A stretch of DNA of 42,789 nt from Nanobdellota archaeon. GTDB taxonomy: Archaea > Nanobdellota > Nanobdellia > UBA10117. The notes under the pieces were generated by a model. It was given only the letters and a program-made list of their open reading frames with translations. It ran no database searches and had not been told where the DNA came from. Position numbers and translations under genes: made by a program. This document shows, piece by piece, positions 30,664 to 37,278 of this stretch (the stretch's first letter is position 1; every line of letters starts with the position of its first letter). The stretch is from NCBI GenBank assembly GCA_013331935.1, contig DUFN01000026.1, positions 1-42,789 of the forward strand, written 5' to 3'.

Positions 30664-31470
30664 TTAGTCTGAGTTATTTGCGCATATAATAACATCACTG
30701 CCAAAGTAGCCCGCGGATTTTGGAAGCAGGGCGTCCAGCATGATTGCCAGTGAAAATAGAAAAGGCCTTCTGTCCAGCCAATCTCCTCCGAACAAAACAC
30801 TCCCGCGCCGTAATTCTATATTTTTGAAACCTGTTTCGCTGAGAGCTTTTTTCAGCTGTGAAGGTGTTTGCACCGATACGTGCGTTGATTCTGCCTGAGC
30901 CTGCCAGTATCTTCGCATGTAAAGCCATTTCTGCTCCTGCCTGAATTTGCTGATTATTTTTTTTGGAATTAATCTAGACAACTGCTTGAGAAAATAACTT
31001 TCATTCGGCGTGCTGAGTATGAGCCTGCCACCTTTTTTCAAAAGTGATTTTAATTTTAAAAGAGACGCTGCAACGTCTTCCATGTGTTCTATTACTTCGG
31101 AAGCTATTACTATGTCGAATTTTTCCAAATTCTCGGAACTGAAATCAGCAACGCGAAAGCTGCAGTTTTTTATGCCTAGCTGCGCGCACATGCCTTGCGC
31201 AGTTTTAATCGCAACTGGCGATAGATCTATGCCGGTGAAATGCACATCTTCCCTGCCCGCCTTTCGGTTAAGCATCAGTATGTCCATGCCAAGCCCGCAT
31301 CCAATATCTAATACGGAAACATTTTTCTTACCTTGTATTTCTTTCAGGAAAAACCCTGCAAGATTGCTTTTTATTTTGTAAAAATAATAATCTTCGGAAG
31401 GCGAGCGCCAAAAAAGCTTCATGCCAGAGTGCATTGCGTCATATTGCCAGCTGTGTTCTGTATCTGTCAT
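30664..31470 (-). CDS. class I SAM-dependent methyltransferase
   Basis: This 268-residue protein has a Rossmann-type SAM domain: motif I VLDIGCGLGMDILML (about 55-70), FTGIDLSPVAIKTAQ, DFSSENLEKFDIVIASEVIEHM, and LKKGGRLILSTPNESYF. The type is common in glycan and lipid modification clusters (Methyltransf_23/11). A sugar or lipid substrate is inferred from the neighbours UXS and GT2. It has its own TATA (CTTAAATATG) about 25 nt before the ATG. Confidence 0.87.
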   Translation of the reverse strand: MTDTEHSWQYDAMHSGMKLFWRSPSEDYYFYKIKSNLAGFFLKEIQGKKNVSVLDIGCGLGMDILMLNRKAGREDVHFTGIDLSPVAIKTAQGMCAQLGIKNCSFRVADFSSENLEKFDIVIASEVIEHMEDVAASLLKLKSLLKKGGRLILSTPNESYFLKQLSRLIPKKIISKFRQEQKWLYMRRYWQAQAESTHVSVQTPSQLKKALSETGFKNIELRRGSVLFGGDWLDRRPFLFSLAIMLDALLPKSAGYFGSDVIICANNSD

Positions 31471-31521
31471 GCGGCAGTCAATCTGGAAACATATTTAAGT
31501 GTTTCTAATAATTTCTAGCAG

Positions 31522-32172
31522 TTATTTTTTCTTTCTAATAAGTGCAAGAACTGAATACCCGAGCAGGCCTGCAAGTATTAAAACGCCAAGCACGAGCCCG
31601 CCGGCAAGGTTGAAAAAAGCAGAAATGGCTGGCTTGCCAAAAAAATCAGATTTGATTTTCGGCATGGCTAAAATAGTTTTAGCAGTTTCTTTCAAAGTAA
31701 ATGACTCTGTTTTTCCAATAACCAATGAATACTTTCCTGTCGCATCTCTGTTGTAGACTTTTATTAGGTATGTGCCTGCAGGCACCTTCTGCTCGAAGGA
31801 AGGCCCGCGTAGATAGTCATCGCCTGTAAAATCCTCGTGGAACTTTGTCCACTCAAAACCAGCGCTGCCAATTTTCTTGAAAAGCCTGCCATCCTGATAA
31901 ATGTCAACTGCAAAATCAGTCCTTTGTTTTGGAATGTCAGGGACAGTTATTTCCAAATATAAGTTGAATTCTTTATCTGATTTTATCTGGTAATAATCTA
32001 TTGTATCTTTTAACTCACCGTAAAATGCCTGAGATATTTCTGGGTTTTTGACTATGATTTGATTATCTATTGAGCTTTCTGTTTCAAAAGCAATTCTTGG
32101 CGGATAGGCTAATGCGATTGGAATCAAAAGCAATGCAACTAGAACAAAAACTATCTTTTTCAATTTACGCAC
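31522..32172 (-). CDS. hypothetical secreted protein with C-terminal membrane anchor
   Basis: The 216-residue product (GTG start) has a signal peptide (MRKLKKIVFVLVALLLIPIALA), an extracellular beta-sandwich-like domain with LYLEITVPDIPKQRT and VPAGTYLIKVYNRDATGKYSLVIG, and a C-terminal membrane helix ending in RKKK. The pattern resembles archaeal surface proteins of unknown role. A longer frame reaches back to 32277; the GTG at 32172 was chosen because TTTATAAA at 32198-32205 lies about 29 nt upstream and gives a proper signal peptide. Confidence 0.66.
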   Translation of the reverse strand: MRKLKKIVFVLVALLLIPIALAYPPRIAFETESSIDNQIIVKNPEISQAFYGELKDTIDYYQIKSDKEFNLYLEITVPDIPKQRTDFAVDIYQDGRLFKKIGSAGFEWTKFHEDFTGDDYLRGPSFEQKVPAGTYLIKVYNRDATGKYSLVIGKTESFTLKETAKTILAMPKIKSDFFGKPAISAFFNLAGGLVLGVLILAGLLGYSVLALIRKKK

Positions 32173-32197
32173 CTTGCATACGGTTGTTTTTGGTTTT

Positions 32198-32243
32198 GGG
32201 TTTATAAACGCTATGTGAATATTTGCCATAAGATTATTTAAAC
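32198..32243. promoter_or_regulatory. divergent core promoters
   Basis: TTTATAAA (32198-32205) lies about 29 nt before the GTG at 32172 on the minus strand. TATTTAAAC (about 32234-32242) lies about 28 nt before the ATG at 32266 on the plus strand. Both fit leaderless start sites. Confidence 0.55.
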
Positions 32244-32265
32244 TATAAGATGTTATTGCTGTTTT

Positions 32266-33111
32266 ATGGCAAAACAAATATTTGTATTGGCAGTGCTGGC
32301 CCTATTTTTATTAGCGCCAGTAGCAGCTGCGATTGATGCAGAACAACCGAAAACAACGCCGGACAAGCCATTCTATGGTTTATCAGTAGCGCTTGATAAG
32401 TTATCACTTGCCATGACTTTTGACAGGAATGCGAAGGCAAAGAAAGCATTGGCGCATGCGAGAGAAAGGCTGCTTGAAATTCAGGCAATGAAAGGTAATC
32501 CAGACAAAGCAGAAATTTCTGCGAGGAATTATGCAGATGCGCTTGAAGTTGCAGCGCAAAATATTGAGAAGGCTACTGCAGTAAATGCAGATGCAGAATC
32601 TGACCAATTAACTGAAAATGAAAATCAATTAATACATCTGGCTGAAAAAGCAAATGAAGTTTCAGGAGAGCTGGCCAGCGATAAGACAGCAGACCAGACT
32701 AAAATCAATTCTATAAATGAAAAAATTGCAAAACATCGGGAAGCAATACAACGTTTGGAAGGTAAAAAAGCAAAACTGATGGACAAGCTGTCTGATGTTA
32801 AAAAAGTAAAAGTAAAAGAACATGATTTGGAAAAAGAAACAAAAGCTATGGAAGAGATTGCAAAGGCTGAAACTGCAATAGCGGTTGCAGATGCTTCTGA
32901 AAATATAATTATGGTTGCGAATAAACATCTAACTAATGCCAAGACTGCCCTAGCAGCAAAGAAATTCGGCGAGGCTTACGGGCAGGCCAATGCAGCATAC
33001 AGGCTTGCTACTGCTGCGCATAAGATAAATGATAAAGAGGCGAAGGAAAACAAAACTGATGCTGGCGAAGGCACTGCCAAAAATAATTTTAAGGGTCAGA
33101 AGGCTGATTAA
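32266..33111 (+). CDS. DUF5667-domain secreted coiled-coil protein
   Basis: This 281-residue protein has a signal peptide (1 to about 22) and the DUF5667 pattern: PDKPFYGLSVALDKLSLAMT followed by AKAKKALAHARERLLE. The rest is long alpha-helical coiled coil rich in lysine, glutamate and alanine, ending in a charged, disordered tail (DAGEGTAKNNFKGQKAD). DUF5667 proteins are common in DPANN archaea and Bacteria candidate phyla as exported helical proteins of unknown function. It probably stays outside the membrane, perhaps retained by an uncleaved signal. Confidence 0.82.
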   Translation: MAKQIFVLAVLALFLLAPVAAAIDAEQPKTTPDKPFYGLSVALDKLSLAMTFDRNAKAKKALAHARERLLEIQAMKGNPDKAEISARNYADALEVAAQNIEKATAVNADAESDQLTENENQLIHLAEKANEVSGELASDKTADQTKINSINEKIAKHREAIQRLEGKKAKLMDKLSDVKKVKVKEHDLEKETKAMEEIAKAETAIAVADASENIIMVANKHLTNAKTALAAKKFGEAYGQANAAYRLATAAHKINDKEAKENKTDAGEGTAKNNFKGQKAD

Positions 33112-33191
33112 TACTGGCATCTCCACTCCCCAGTGCGTGCTAACTTATTTAATACGCCTGAGCAAAACCAACTTATCAAGGGAGGTAAACA

Positions 33192-33395
33192 ATGAAAGAT
33201 GGAAAAAATTGCAGCTGCGCGCACCACACAACCATGCACACAATGTTTGGCCTGTTCGTACTGATATTTGGCATCTCAGGCCTGCTCAAGGCAATGGGCA
33301 ACATTTCAGCAGAAACATTCAACTGGATATGGCCCTCGTTAGTAACAATAGCTGCGCTTGGCAAGCTGGCAAAAAACATGTGCAAGTGCTGCTAA
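33192..33395 (+). CDS. small membrane protein with cysteine-rich ends
   Basis: This 67-residue protein has a cysteine/histidine-rich N-terminus (NCSCAHHTTMHTMFG), two membrane helices (about 16-34 and 44-60) and a C-terminal CKCC. A strong Shine-Dalgarno GGGAGGT precedes the ATG by 6 nt, unusual here where most genes look leaderless. The Cys/His clusters at both ends suggest metal binding. No family recognised. Confidence 0.68.
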   Translation: MKDGKNCSCAHHTTMHTMFGLFVLIFGISGLLKAMGNISAETFNWIWPSLVTIAALGKLAKNMCKCC

Positions 33396-33435
33396 AGGTT
33401 TATTTTTTTGATTTATTTTTTAATAATAATGTTTT
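33396..33435 (+). terminator. T-rich terminator tract
   Basis: Directly after the stop codon, TTTATTTTTTTGATTTATTTTTTAATAATAATG contains two runs of six to seven T. Archaeal RNA polymerase terminates at such oligo-T stretches without a hairpin. Confidence 0.5.
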
Positions 33436-33460
33436 TAAGCTTCAAATGCGATATATAGTC

Positions 33461-33658
33461 ATGGATATTAAAAATATTATTTGGTGGATTGGCTTAATAT
33501 TTATACTTATTTTCGCAGCATATGTTGGAATGAATATTAGCAACATGCAAAATCCAAAAATTATTGAACGCCTGCTTATTGCAAGTTTAGTTTTTGGTGC
33601 AGGCATAACTATTTGTGCGGTTTTGAGTTGGAAAAAACAACAACCAGATTATTCGTAA
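33461..33658 (+). CDS. small two-helix membrane protein, 65 residues
   Basis: The 65-residue product has two membrane helices (about residues 5-26 and 38-55) and a short polar end (WKKQQPDYS). TTTTTAAGC about 27 nt before the ATG at 33461 supports this start; the frame is open further upstream but without coding character. No family recognised. Confidence 0.55.
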   Translation: MDIKNIIWWIGLIFILIFAAYVGMNISNMQNPKIIERLLIASLVFGAGITICAVLSWKKQQPDYS

Positions 33659-33689
33659 AAGTTAAATACTGCATGTCATAATAATTAAT

Positions 33690-33977
33690 ATGGGCGAAAT
33701 ATTATCTGCGATTGGTGACTTTTTGAAAGAAGAAATGAGAAAGAGTCGCGAAAGAGCGCACAGAAGAGAAGAAGCGCAAAAACAGTTTGATCAAATACGT
33801 CGCGAGGCTAAAGCTGCCGAATTAGGCAGAGTACAAGCTCACGATGAATACGCAGATCAAAAAAGAAGAGAAAGAGGAGTGTGGGAAGATCCACTTGGAA
33901 TTAAAAGGACATCTATGGGCAGAGAATTTTGGTTCGGCCATGATCCTTTTATGCCAAAGAAAAAACGACGCAAATAA
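33690..33977 (+). CDS. hypothetical basic helical protein, 95 residues
   Basis: The protein is strongly charged. Residues about 8-65 form one likely coiled-coil helix rich in R, E and A (MRKSRERAHRREEAQKQFD), followed by GVWEDPLGIKRTSMGREFWFG and a basic end PKKKRRK. It is soluble with no recognised domain; nucleic-acid binding is possible. Confidence 0.6.
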   Translation: MGEILSAIGDFLKEEMRKSRERAHRREEAQKQFDQIRREAKAAELGRVQAHDEYADQKRRERGVWEDPLGIKRTSMGREFWFGHDPFMPKKKRRK

Positions 33978-34003
33978 TGACTGTCAATTTACTATTATTA
34001 TGA

Positions 34004-34185
34004 AAAAGCGCAGGGTTCAAAACCCCGCAGTTTACTGCGCTTTTCCATTCCTTGAACCCGCCTTCTAGGCGAGTGCCGTAAAAACCCCGCACTTCATCGG
34101 AAAATTTCATTTTCCGAGTGTGATGGAAAATTCTGAAAGAATTTTTCACATAGTGCGGGGAATAGGCACAAGCGGCGGGTTCAAG
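34004..34185. repeat. nested multi-hairpin palindromic element
   Basis: This 182-bp element folds almost entirely on itself. AAAAGCGCAG (34004-34013) pairs with CTGCGCTTTT (34035-34044). The outer stem CTTGAACCCGCC (34051-34062) pairs with GGCGGGTTCAAG (34174-34185). Nested inside are GTGCC/GGCAC (34073-34077/34165-34169), CCCCGCAC/GTGCGGGG (34085-34092/34153-34160), CGGAAAAT/ATTTTCCG (34098-34105/34109-34116) and GAAAATTC with a near-perfect partner (34126-34147). It has no ORF. It occupies most of the 353-bp gene-free stretch 33978-34330. Confidence 0.85.
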
Positions 34186-34244
34186 TTATTGAGGAGCGTT
34201 TGAAATAGTTTATTCTCTCTTAGTGTATACAATAATATTTATAG

Positions 34245-34270
34245 TGGCATGTGCCATATAATTATATAAT
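34245..34270. promoter_or_regulatory. adjoining palindromes upstream of the VapB-like ORF
   Basis: TGGCATGTGCCA (34245-34256) contains 5-bp inverted arms and is followed directly by the 14-nt perfect palindrome TATATAATTATATA (34257-34270). ATGGCCAC just after echoes GTGGCAT before it. The site is about 60-85 nt before the ATG at 34331 and could be an operator. Confidence 0.4.
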
Positions 34271-34330
34271 GGCCACAGTCTTTTCAATACGAAAACTTTA
34301 AAAGTTCAGACTTGGCTATTTAATCACTAC

Positions 34331-34477
34331 ATGGTAGCAAATGGCATGTCAAGGGAAATGAAAATCAAAGAAGTAGAAAAATCTCTAAAGAAAGTTAAAG
34401 AAGCTCTGGCAAAGTATGGCAATCCATTTGAAGGCAAAAGCACAATGGAAATTCTTAAAATAATAAGAACTAACTAA
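34331..34477 (+). CDS. VapB-like small protein, possible antitoxin
   Basis: A 48-residue ORF reads as a short helical protein (MKIKEVEKSLKKVKEALAKY) and then NPFEGKSTMEILKIIRTN. The pattern of a charged helix with a YGNPFEGKS-type turn resembles small antitoxins that cap PIN toxins, but the match is by eye only. TTTAAAAG about 30 nt upstream is a promoter. Its 3' end overlaps by 8 nt the 3' end of the convergent PIN gene, an unusual layout for a toxin-antitoxin pair. Confidence 0.55.
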   Translation: MVANGMSREMKIKEVEKSLKKVKEALAKYGNPFEGKSTMEILKIIRTN

Positions 34478-34940
34478 TATTTTTTATTTTAATTCTAAAC
34501 GCAGATTCTAGCGGTTTATCAAAATCAGTATCTAAAGTAATAAATGCTTCTGCATTTGCATCTATCGCACAAGCGTAATTCAAAGCATCCATAGATTCCA
34601 AGCGGTTATTTATTTTTACCAAAGCAGGTATGATATTAAATGCGCTAAAAGTTGGCACAAACATTTCTATTTCAAACTTTTCAATTAAATCTCTAAAACT
34701 TTCAAATAGGGATTTTCTCAGGTCCGACGTGGGAAATTCGAGTATAAATTTAGAAATTTCGCCAAGAACAGAAATTGCCACGCATAAACGATATGTTTTG
34801 CCATAATTATATAAATAACTAAAACATTTATCTTTATTCTGCTGTTCGATTAAAATTTCTATAAACACTGAAGAATCAACATGATGCGCGGGCAAGGCCC
34901 GAAATCGTTCAACTTTTTCTTCCTTGCTCTTTTCACTCAT
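34470..34940 (-). CDS. PIN-domain ribonuclease-like protein
   Basis: This 156-residue protein has the PIN signature acidic residues: D22 in HHVDSSVFIEIL, a glutamate in VLGEISKF, an aspartate in SMDALNYACAIDANA, and FITLDTDF. PIN proteins are metal-dependent RNases, often toxins (VapC), but also rRNA-processing enzymes. The N-terminal 18 residues are a charged extension. TTTAAATA about 27 nt upstream is the promoter. The only candidate partner is the convergent ORF at 34331. Confidence 0.83.
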   Translation of the reverse strand: MSEKSKEEKVERFRALPAHHVDSSVFIEILIEQQNKDKCFSYLYNYGKTYRLCVAISVLGEISKFILEFPTSDLRKSLFESFRDLIEKFEIEMFVPTFSAFNIIPALVKINNRLESMDALNYACAIDANAEAFITLDTDFDKPLESAFRIKIKNIS

Positions 34941-34988
34941 TAATTAGGATTTTAGTTTGCATATTTAAATTTATTGAATTTTAAACCT

Positions 34989-35022
34989 CAGCATAAATCT
35001 GAACAAAGTTCAGCTAATGCTG
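34989..35022 (-). terminator. double-stem hairpin after the pelota stop
   Basis: CAGCAT (34989-34994) pairs with ATGCTG (35017-35022), and inside it CTGAAC (34999-35004) pairs with GTTCAG (35008-35013) around AAA. It begins 2 nt after the pelota stop codon. The inner stem-loop on the minus strand, GAACTTTGTTC, is identical in core to a hairpin at 17280-17290. Confidence 0.6.
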
Positions 35023-35024
35023 CT

Positions 35025-36077
35025 CTATGTAAGTTTGTAGCGCAGCAAAGCCCCAATCCCGCCCAGCCCCTTCAGTTTCTCACCAGCTTCGTTATCAGTA
35101 GAAATAATATGGACCTCGCCGCCTTGCTGTTCCACTTTGTCAATCAATTGCTCAAAATCTCCGAATTTTTCTTTTTCCCGCGCTTTTTCAATAATTTCAT
35201 CTGTGAAAAGCAAAGTCCTTACTGCGTTTGCCTCAACTGCCTTGATAACATCTTTTCCGTAAGCTGCAAGCCCTTTTTTCGCAATTTCAACTAAAAGCTC
35301 TTCAATAAGCTCAAATTCTTTTTGCAATTGCGACTTTTTCAAAATCTTTTCAAGGATTCCCCTGTTAATCAGTTCGTTGAACGCCCTTTTTGTCCCTGTT
35401 GATGATGATTCTAATTTAATTTTTTTTACAATCTTTGCATCTTTTTCTTTCAGAGCATTAAACATCGTTTCCTTCCAGAAAATCGGCGAGGCAACAATAA
35501 TTATTTCTGGGTTTGATTCTGAATTTATCCTCAGTATTTCGGCAACAACTTTTCCCAAACCATTATCTGTTTTCTCAACAAATCTTTTTTTTGCCAAGCG
35601 CAATTCAAAGCCAGCCAGATATTGGAAACCGCTTGCAGTGAGCGCGGCAATGTGGGCCTGCTCATCGTCAAGGATAACAACAAGCGCTTTCGGTGCTTTT
35701 GATGCGCGTTCAGCATCTTCCAATCTCCGCAATTGGTAATCCTTCCATGGCTTTTCGATTTTGATTACATCTTCCGGAAAAATGTCCAGTGTGTGCGCCG
35801 CGCCGATTTGCAATTCCTCAGAGCCTGCCAGAATTTCGCCCGAAACTTTCAGGACTGCTGATTCTAATTTTACCTTGTTTGTTTTTATTTTCGCGAAATA
35901 ATTTTTCACAACAACCTTGGAGCGCTCACCCTCTCCGGAAAGTTTTACTTTTCTTTTTATCTCGCCGGAAATAAAATCGCCAATCTCGACTATTTTTGAG
36001 AGATGCCAGAGGTCGTCTAATGTATCTACGCGGATTTTTGCGATGCCTTCTTTTCGATTAAAGTTAATTACTTTCAT
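35025..36077 (-). CDS. pelA: pelota (Dom34) ribosome rescue factor
   Basis: This 350-residue protein is archaeal pelota, an eRF1 paralogue that recognises stalled ribosomes and, with aABCE1 and aEF1-alpha, splits them. The Sm-like N domain covers about 1-125 (LWHLSKIVEIGDFISGEIKRK). The middle domain (131-250) lacks the GGQ of release factors. The C domain (about 255-350) has AKKGLAAYGKDVIKAVEANAVRTLLFTDEI. The start MKVINFNRKEGIAKI fits the family; an in-frame ATG 39 nt upstream is rejected. A second copy of this N-terminal motif lies just upstream. Confidence 0.95.
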   Translation of the reverse strand: MKVINFNRKEGIAKIRVDTLDDLWHLSKIVEIGDFISGEIKRKVKLSGEGERSKVVVKNYFAKIKTNKVKLESAVLKVSGEILAGSEELQIGAAHTLDIFPEDVIKIEKPWKDYQLRRLEDAERASKAPKALVVILDDEQAHIAALTASGFQYLAGFELRLAKKRFVEKTDNGLGKVVAEILRINSESNPEIIIVASPIFWKETMFNALKEKDAKIVKKIKLESSSTGTKRAFNELINRGILEKILKKSQLQKEFELIEELLVEIAKKGLAAYGKDVIKAVEANAVRTLLFTDEIIEKAREKEKFGDFEQLIDKVEQQGGEVHIISTDNEAGEKLKGLGGIGALLRYKLT

Positions 36078-36162
36078 TACAATGCCCCTCGAAAAGAAGA
36101 CCCGCGAAATGCGCAAGCATTTCAGCGATGCCTTCTTTTTTGTTGAAGTGGATGGTTTTCAT
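36065..36162 (-). pseudogene. duplicated 5' fragment of pelota
   Basis: An ORF from the ATG at 36162 reads MKTIHFNKKEGIAEM and then leaves the family and stops within the pelota start region. These 15 residues match the pelota N-terminus MKVINFNRKEGIAKI at 10 positions, and GAAGGCATCGC is shared at nucleotide level. Its ATG overlaps the stop of the HExxH gene as ATGA. It is either a remnant of a tandem duplication or a short leader peptide. Confidence 0.55.
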
Positions 36163-36896
36163 TTTAGTTTTTTATGCAAAATAAATATTGCTTTTTTTCT
36201 TTCTAGGGGTGTTTTATTTTTTAAAAGTTTTCTGAATTTTATTGCATAAACAAAATACCATTTCTCCATGCGAGATTTAAATTTTTTTGCTTTTTTCTCA
36301 AGCACGTTTAGTTTTTTCTGAAGCCAAAAATCGCAATAAGTAACTAAACCCTCGTCATATTTCCAATATTTGCTGTTTTTTTTCTGAAAATTTATTTTAT
36401 TTTTAATTAATAAAATATGAATTAGTTCATGCAATAATACGAATCTTATAATCCATGGCATGTCAGATTTTTTTTCTAACTGCGCTAGCGAAGATATATT
36501 TGCTAATAATATTACGCGGTCGCTTTTTTTTAATTTCGCTTCAATTTTATTCAAAGCATTAGAAAATTTATTTTTAAGTTTTTTATTTTTTAATTTATCG
36601 CAAAACCTTTGCATCACTTTATAATCTTTTTTATCTATAACTTGACCCCCCCATGATTTTGCGAGGTTTGAAAATTCTTCTGAAACTATAAATTTATTAA
36701 GATTAGCGAGCCTTTTTTCAACAGTAACCCCGAATTTTCGATAATCTTTATCTGGGCACATGCCGCAGTAATTTGTTAGCACTTTCATGTCAGCAGGAAT
36801 AAAAATATAACGTAGCCAATCTGAATTATGTCTGAGATCTAGATGTTTTGATAGCCTTAATATCTGCCTGCGAATTTTGGATAATATTTTTTTCAT
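36159..36896 (-). CDS. HExxH metalloprotease-like protein
   Basis: This 245-residue protein is very lysine-rich and AT-rich. It has a zincin motif H156-E-L-I-H160 in FVLLHELIHILL and an E182 in YDEGLVTYCDFW about 22 residues later, a gluzincin-like third ligand. A CxxC (NYCGMCPDKDY) lies near residue 44. There is no signal peptide, so it is probably cytoplasmic. No named family is recognised. Codon choice is markedly A/T-biased compared with pelota, which may indicate transfer. Confidence 0.72.
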   Translation of the reverse strand: MKKILSKIRRQILRLSKHLDLRHNSDWLRYIFIPADMKVLTNYCGMCPDKDYRKFGVTVEKRLANLNKFIVSEEFSNLAKSWGGQVIDKKDYKVMQRFCDKLKNKKLKNKFSNALNKIEAKLKKSDRVILLANISSLAQLEKKSDMPWIIRFVLLHELIHILLIKNKINFQKKNSKYWKYDEGLVTYCDFWLQKKLNVLEKKAKKFKSRMEKWYFVYAIKFRKLLKNKTPLERKKAIFILHKKLK

Positions 36897-36935
36897 ATAA
36901 CTAACTCTGTCTATCTGGCTTAATAAAATTAATTA

Positions 36936-37034
36936 ATGCAGGGCGGCGGTACTGGCCTTGACGCATTTGTCTTTGGTTGGAATGCGCGAAACAAAGGTGA
37001 TGATTTGCTCTCGCGGCTTGAAAGTTTGAGGTAA
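36936..37034 (+). CDS. possible micro-ORF, 32 residues
   Basis: The frame from the ATG at 36936 reads MQGGGTGLDAFVFGWNARNK and ends LLSRLESLR. A TAATAAAATTAATT stretch lies just upstream. It has no homologue I recognise and could be a remnant of a larger gene. Listed only because the frame is coding-like. Confidence 0.25.
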   Translation: MQGGGTGLDAFVFGWNARNKGDDLLSRLESLR

Positions 37035-37043
37035 TGTTTTGGG

Positions 37044-37208
37044 TTAAGGTTTGATAATAATATGTCCCAAAAGCCTGTCAACCTCAATCCGCACCACGCG
37101 CTGCTTTCTAATCCACTTTGCCTCGCTGATTATTTCCTTTGGCACGGTAAGTGACAGGGAAAAATACTGCCCAAAGTGGCTTTTCCTTTTTTGCACACGT
37201 ATTTTCAT
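37044..37208 (-). CDS. small AbrB/SpoVT-like DNA-binding protein
   Basis: This 54-residue ORF reads MKIRVQKRKSHFGQYFSLSL, then TVPKEIISEAKWIRKQRVVR and IEVDRLLGHIIIKP. The strand-turn-helix-strand order around VPKEIIS resembles swapped-hairpin AbrB or MazE antitoxins. The ATG at 37208 directly follows two copies of ACTGCAGT and a TTTAAAAA box, a compact autoregulated promoter. No toxin is adjacent. Confidence 0.68.
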   Translation of the reverse strand: MKIRVQKRKSHFGQYFSLSLTVPKEIISEAKWIRKQRVVRIEVDRLLGHIIIKP

Positions 37209-37209
37209 A

Positions 37210-37243
37210 ACTGCAGTCTGACTGCAGTCATACTTTTTAAAGG
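37210..37243 (-). promoter_or_regulatory. operator: two ACTGCAGT palindromes between TATA and start
   Basis: The 8-nt palindrome ACTGCAGT occurs at 37210-37217 and 37221-37228, 11 nt centre to centre (one helical turn). TTTAAAAA (about 37235-37242) lies right behind. A dimeric repressor here would cover the transcription start site of the AbrB-like gene. Confidence 0.7.
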
Positions 37244-37278
37244 TTTCGTAGATTTTAGGCGTAATTAGATGTTGAGCA

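Noticed and set aside
33029-33460. N-terminal extension of the 65-residue membrane protein
   Set aside because: It overlaps two other genes in other frames and has no coding character before the ATG at 33461.
34011-34030. tRNA T-arm-like GGTTCAAAACC
   Set aside because: No acceptor, D or anticodon arms fit around it, and the bases are better explained by the palindromic element.
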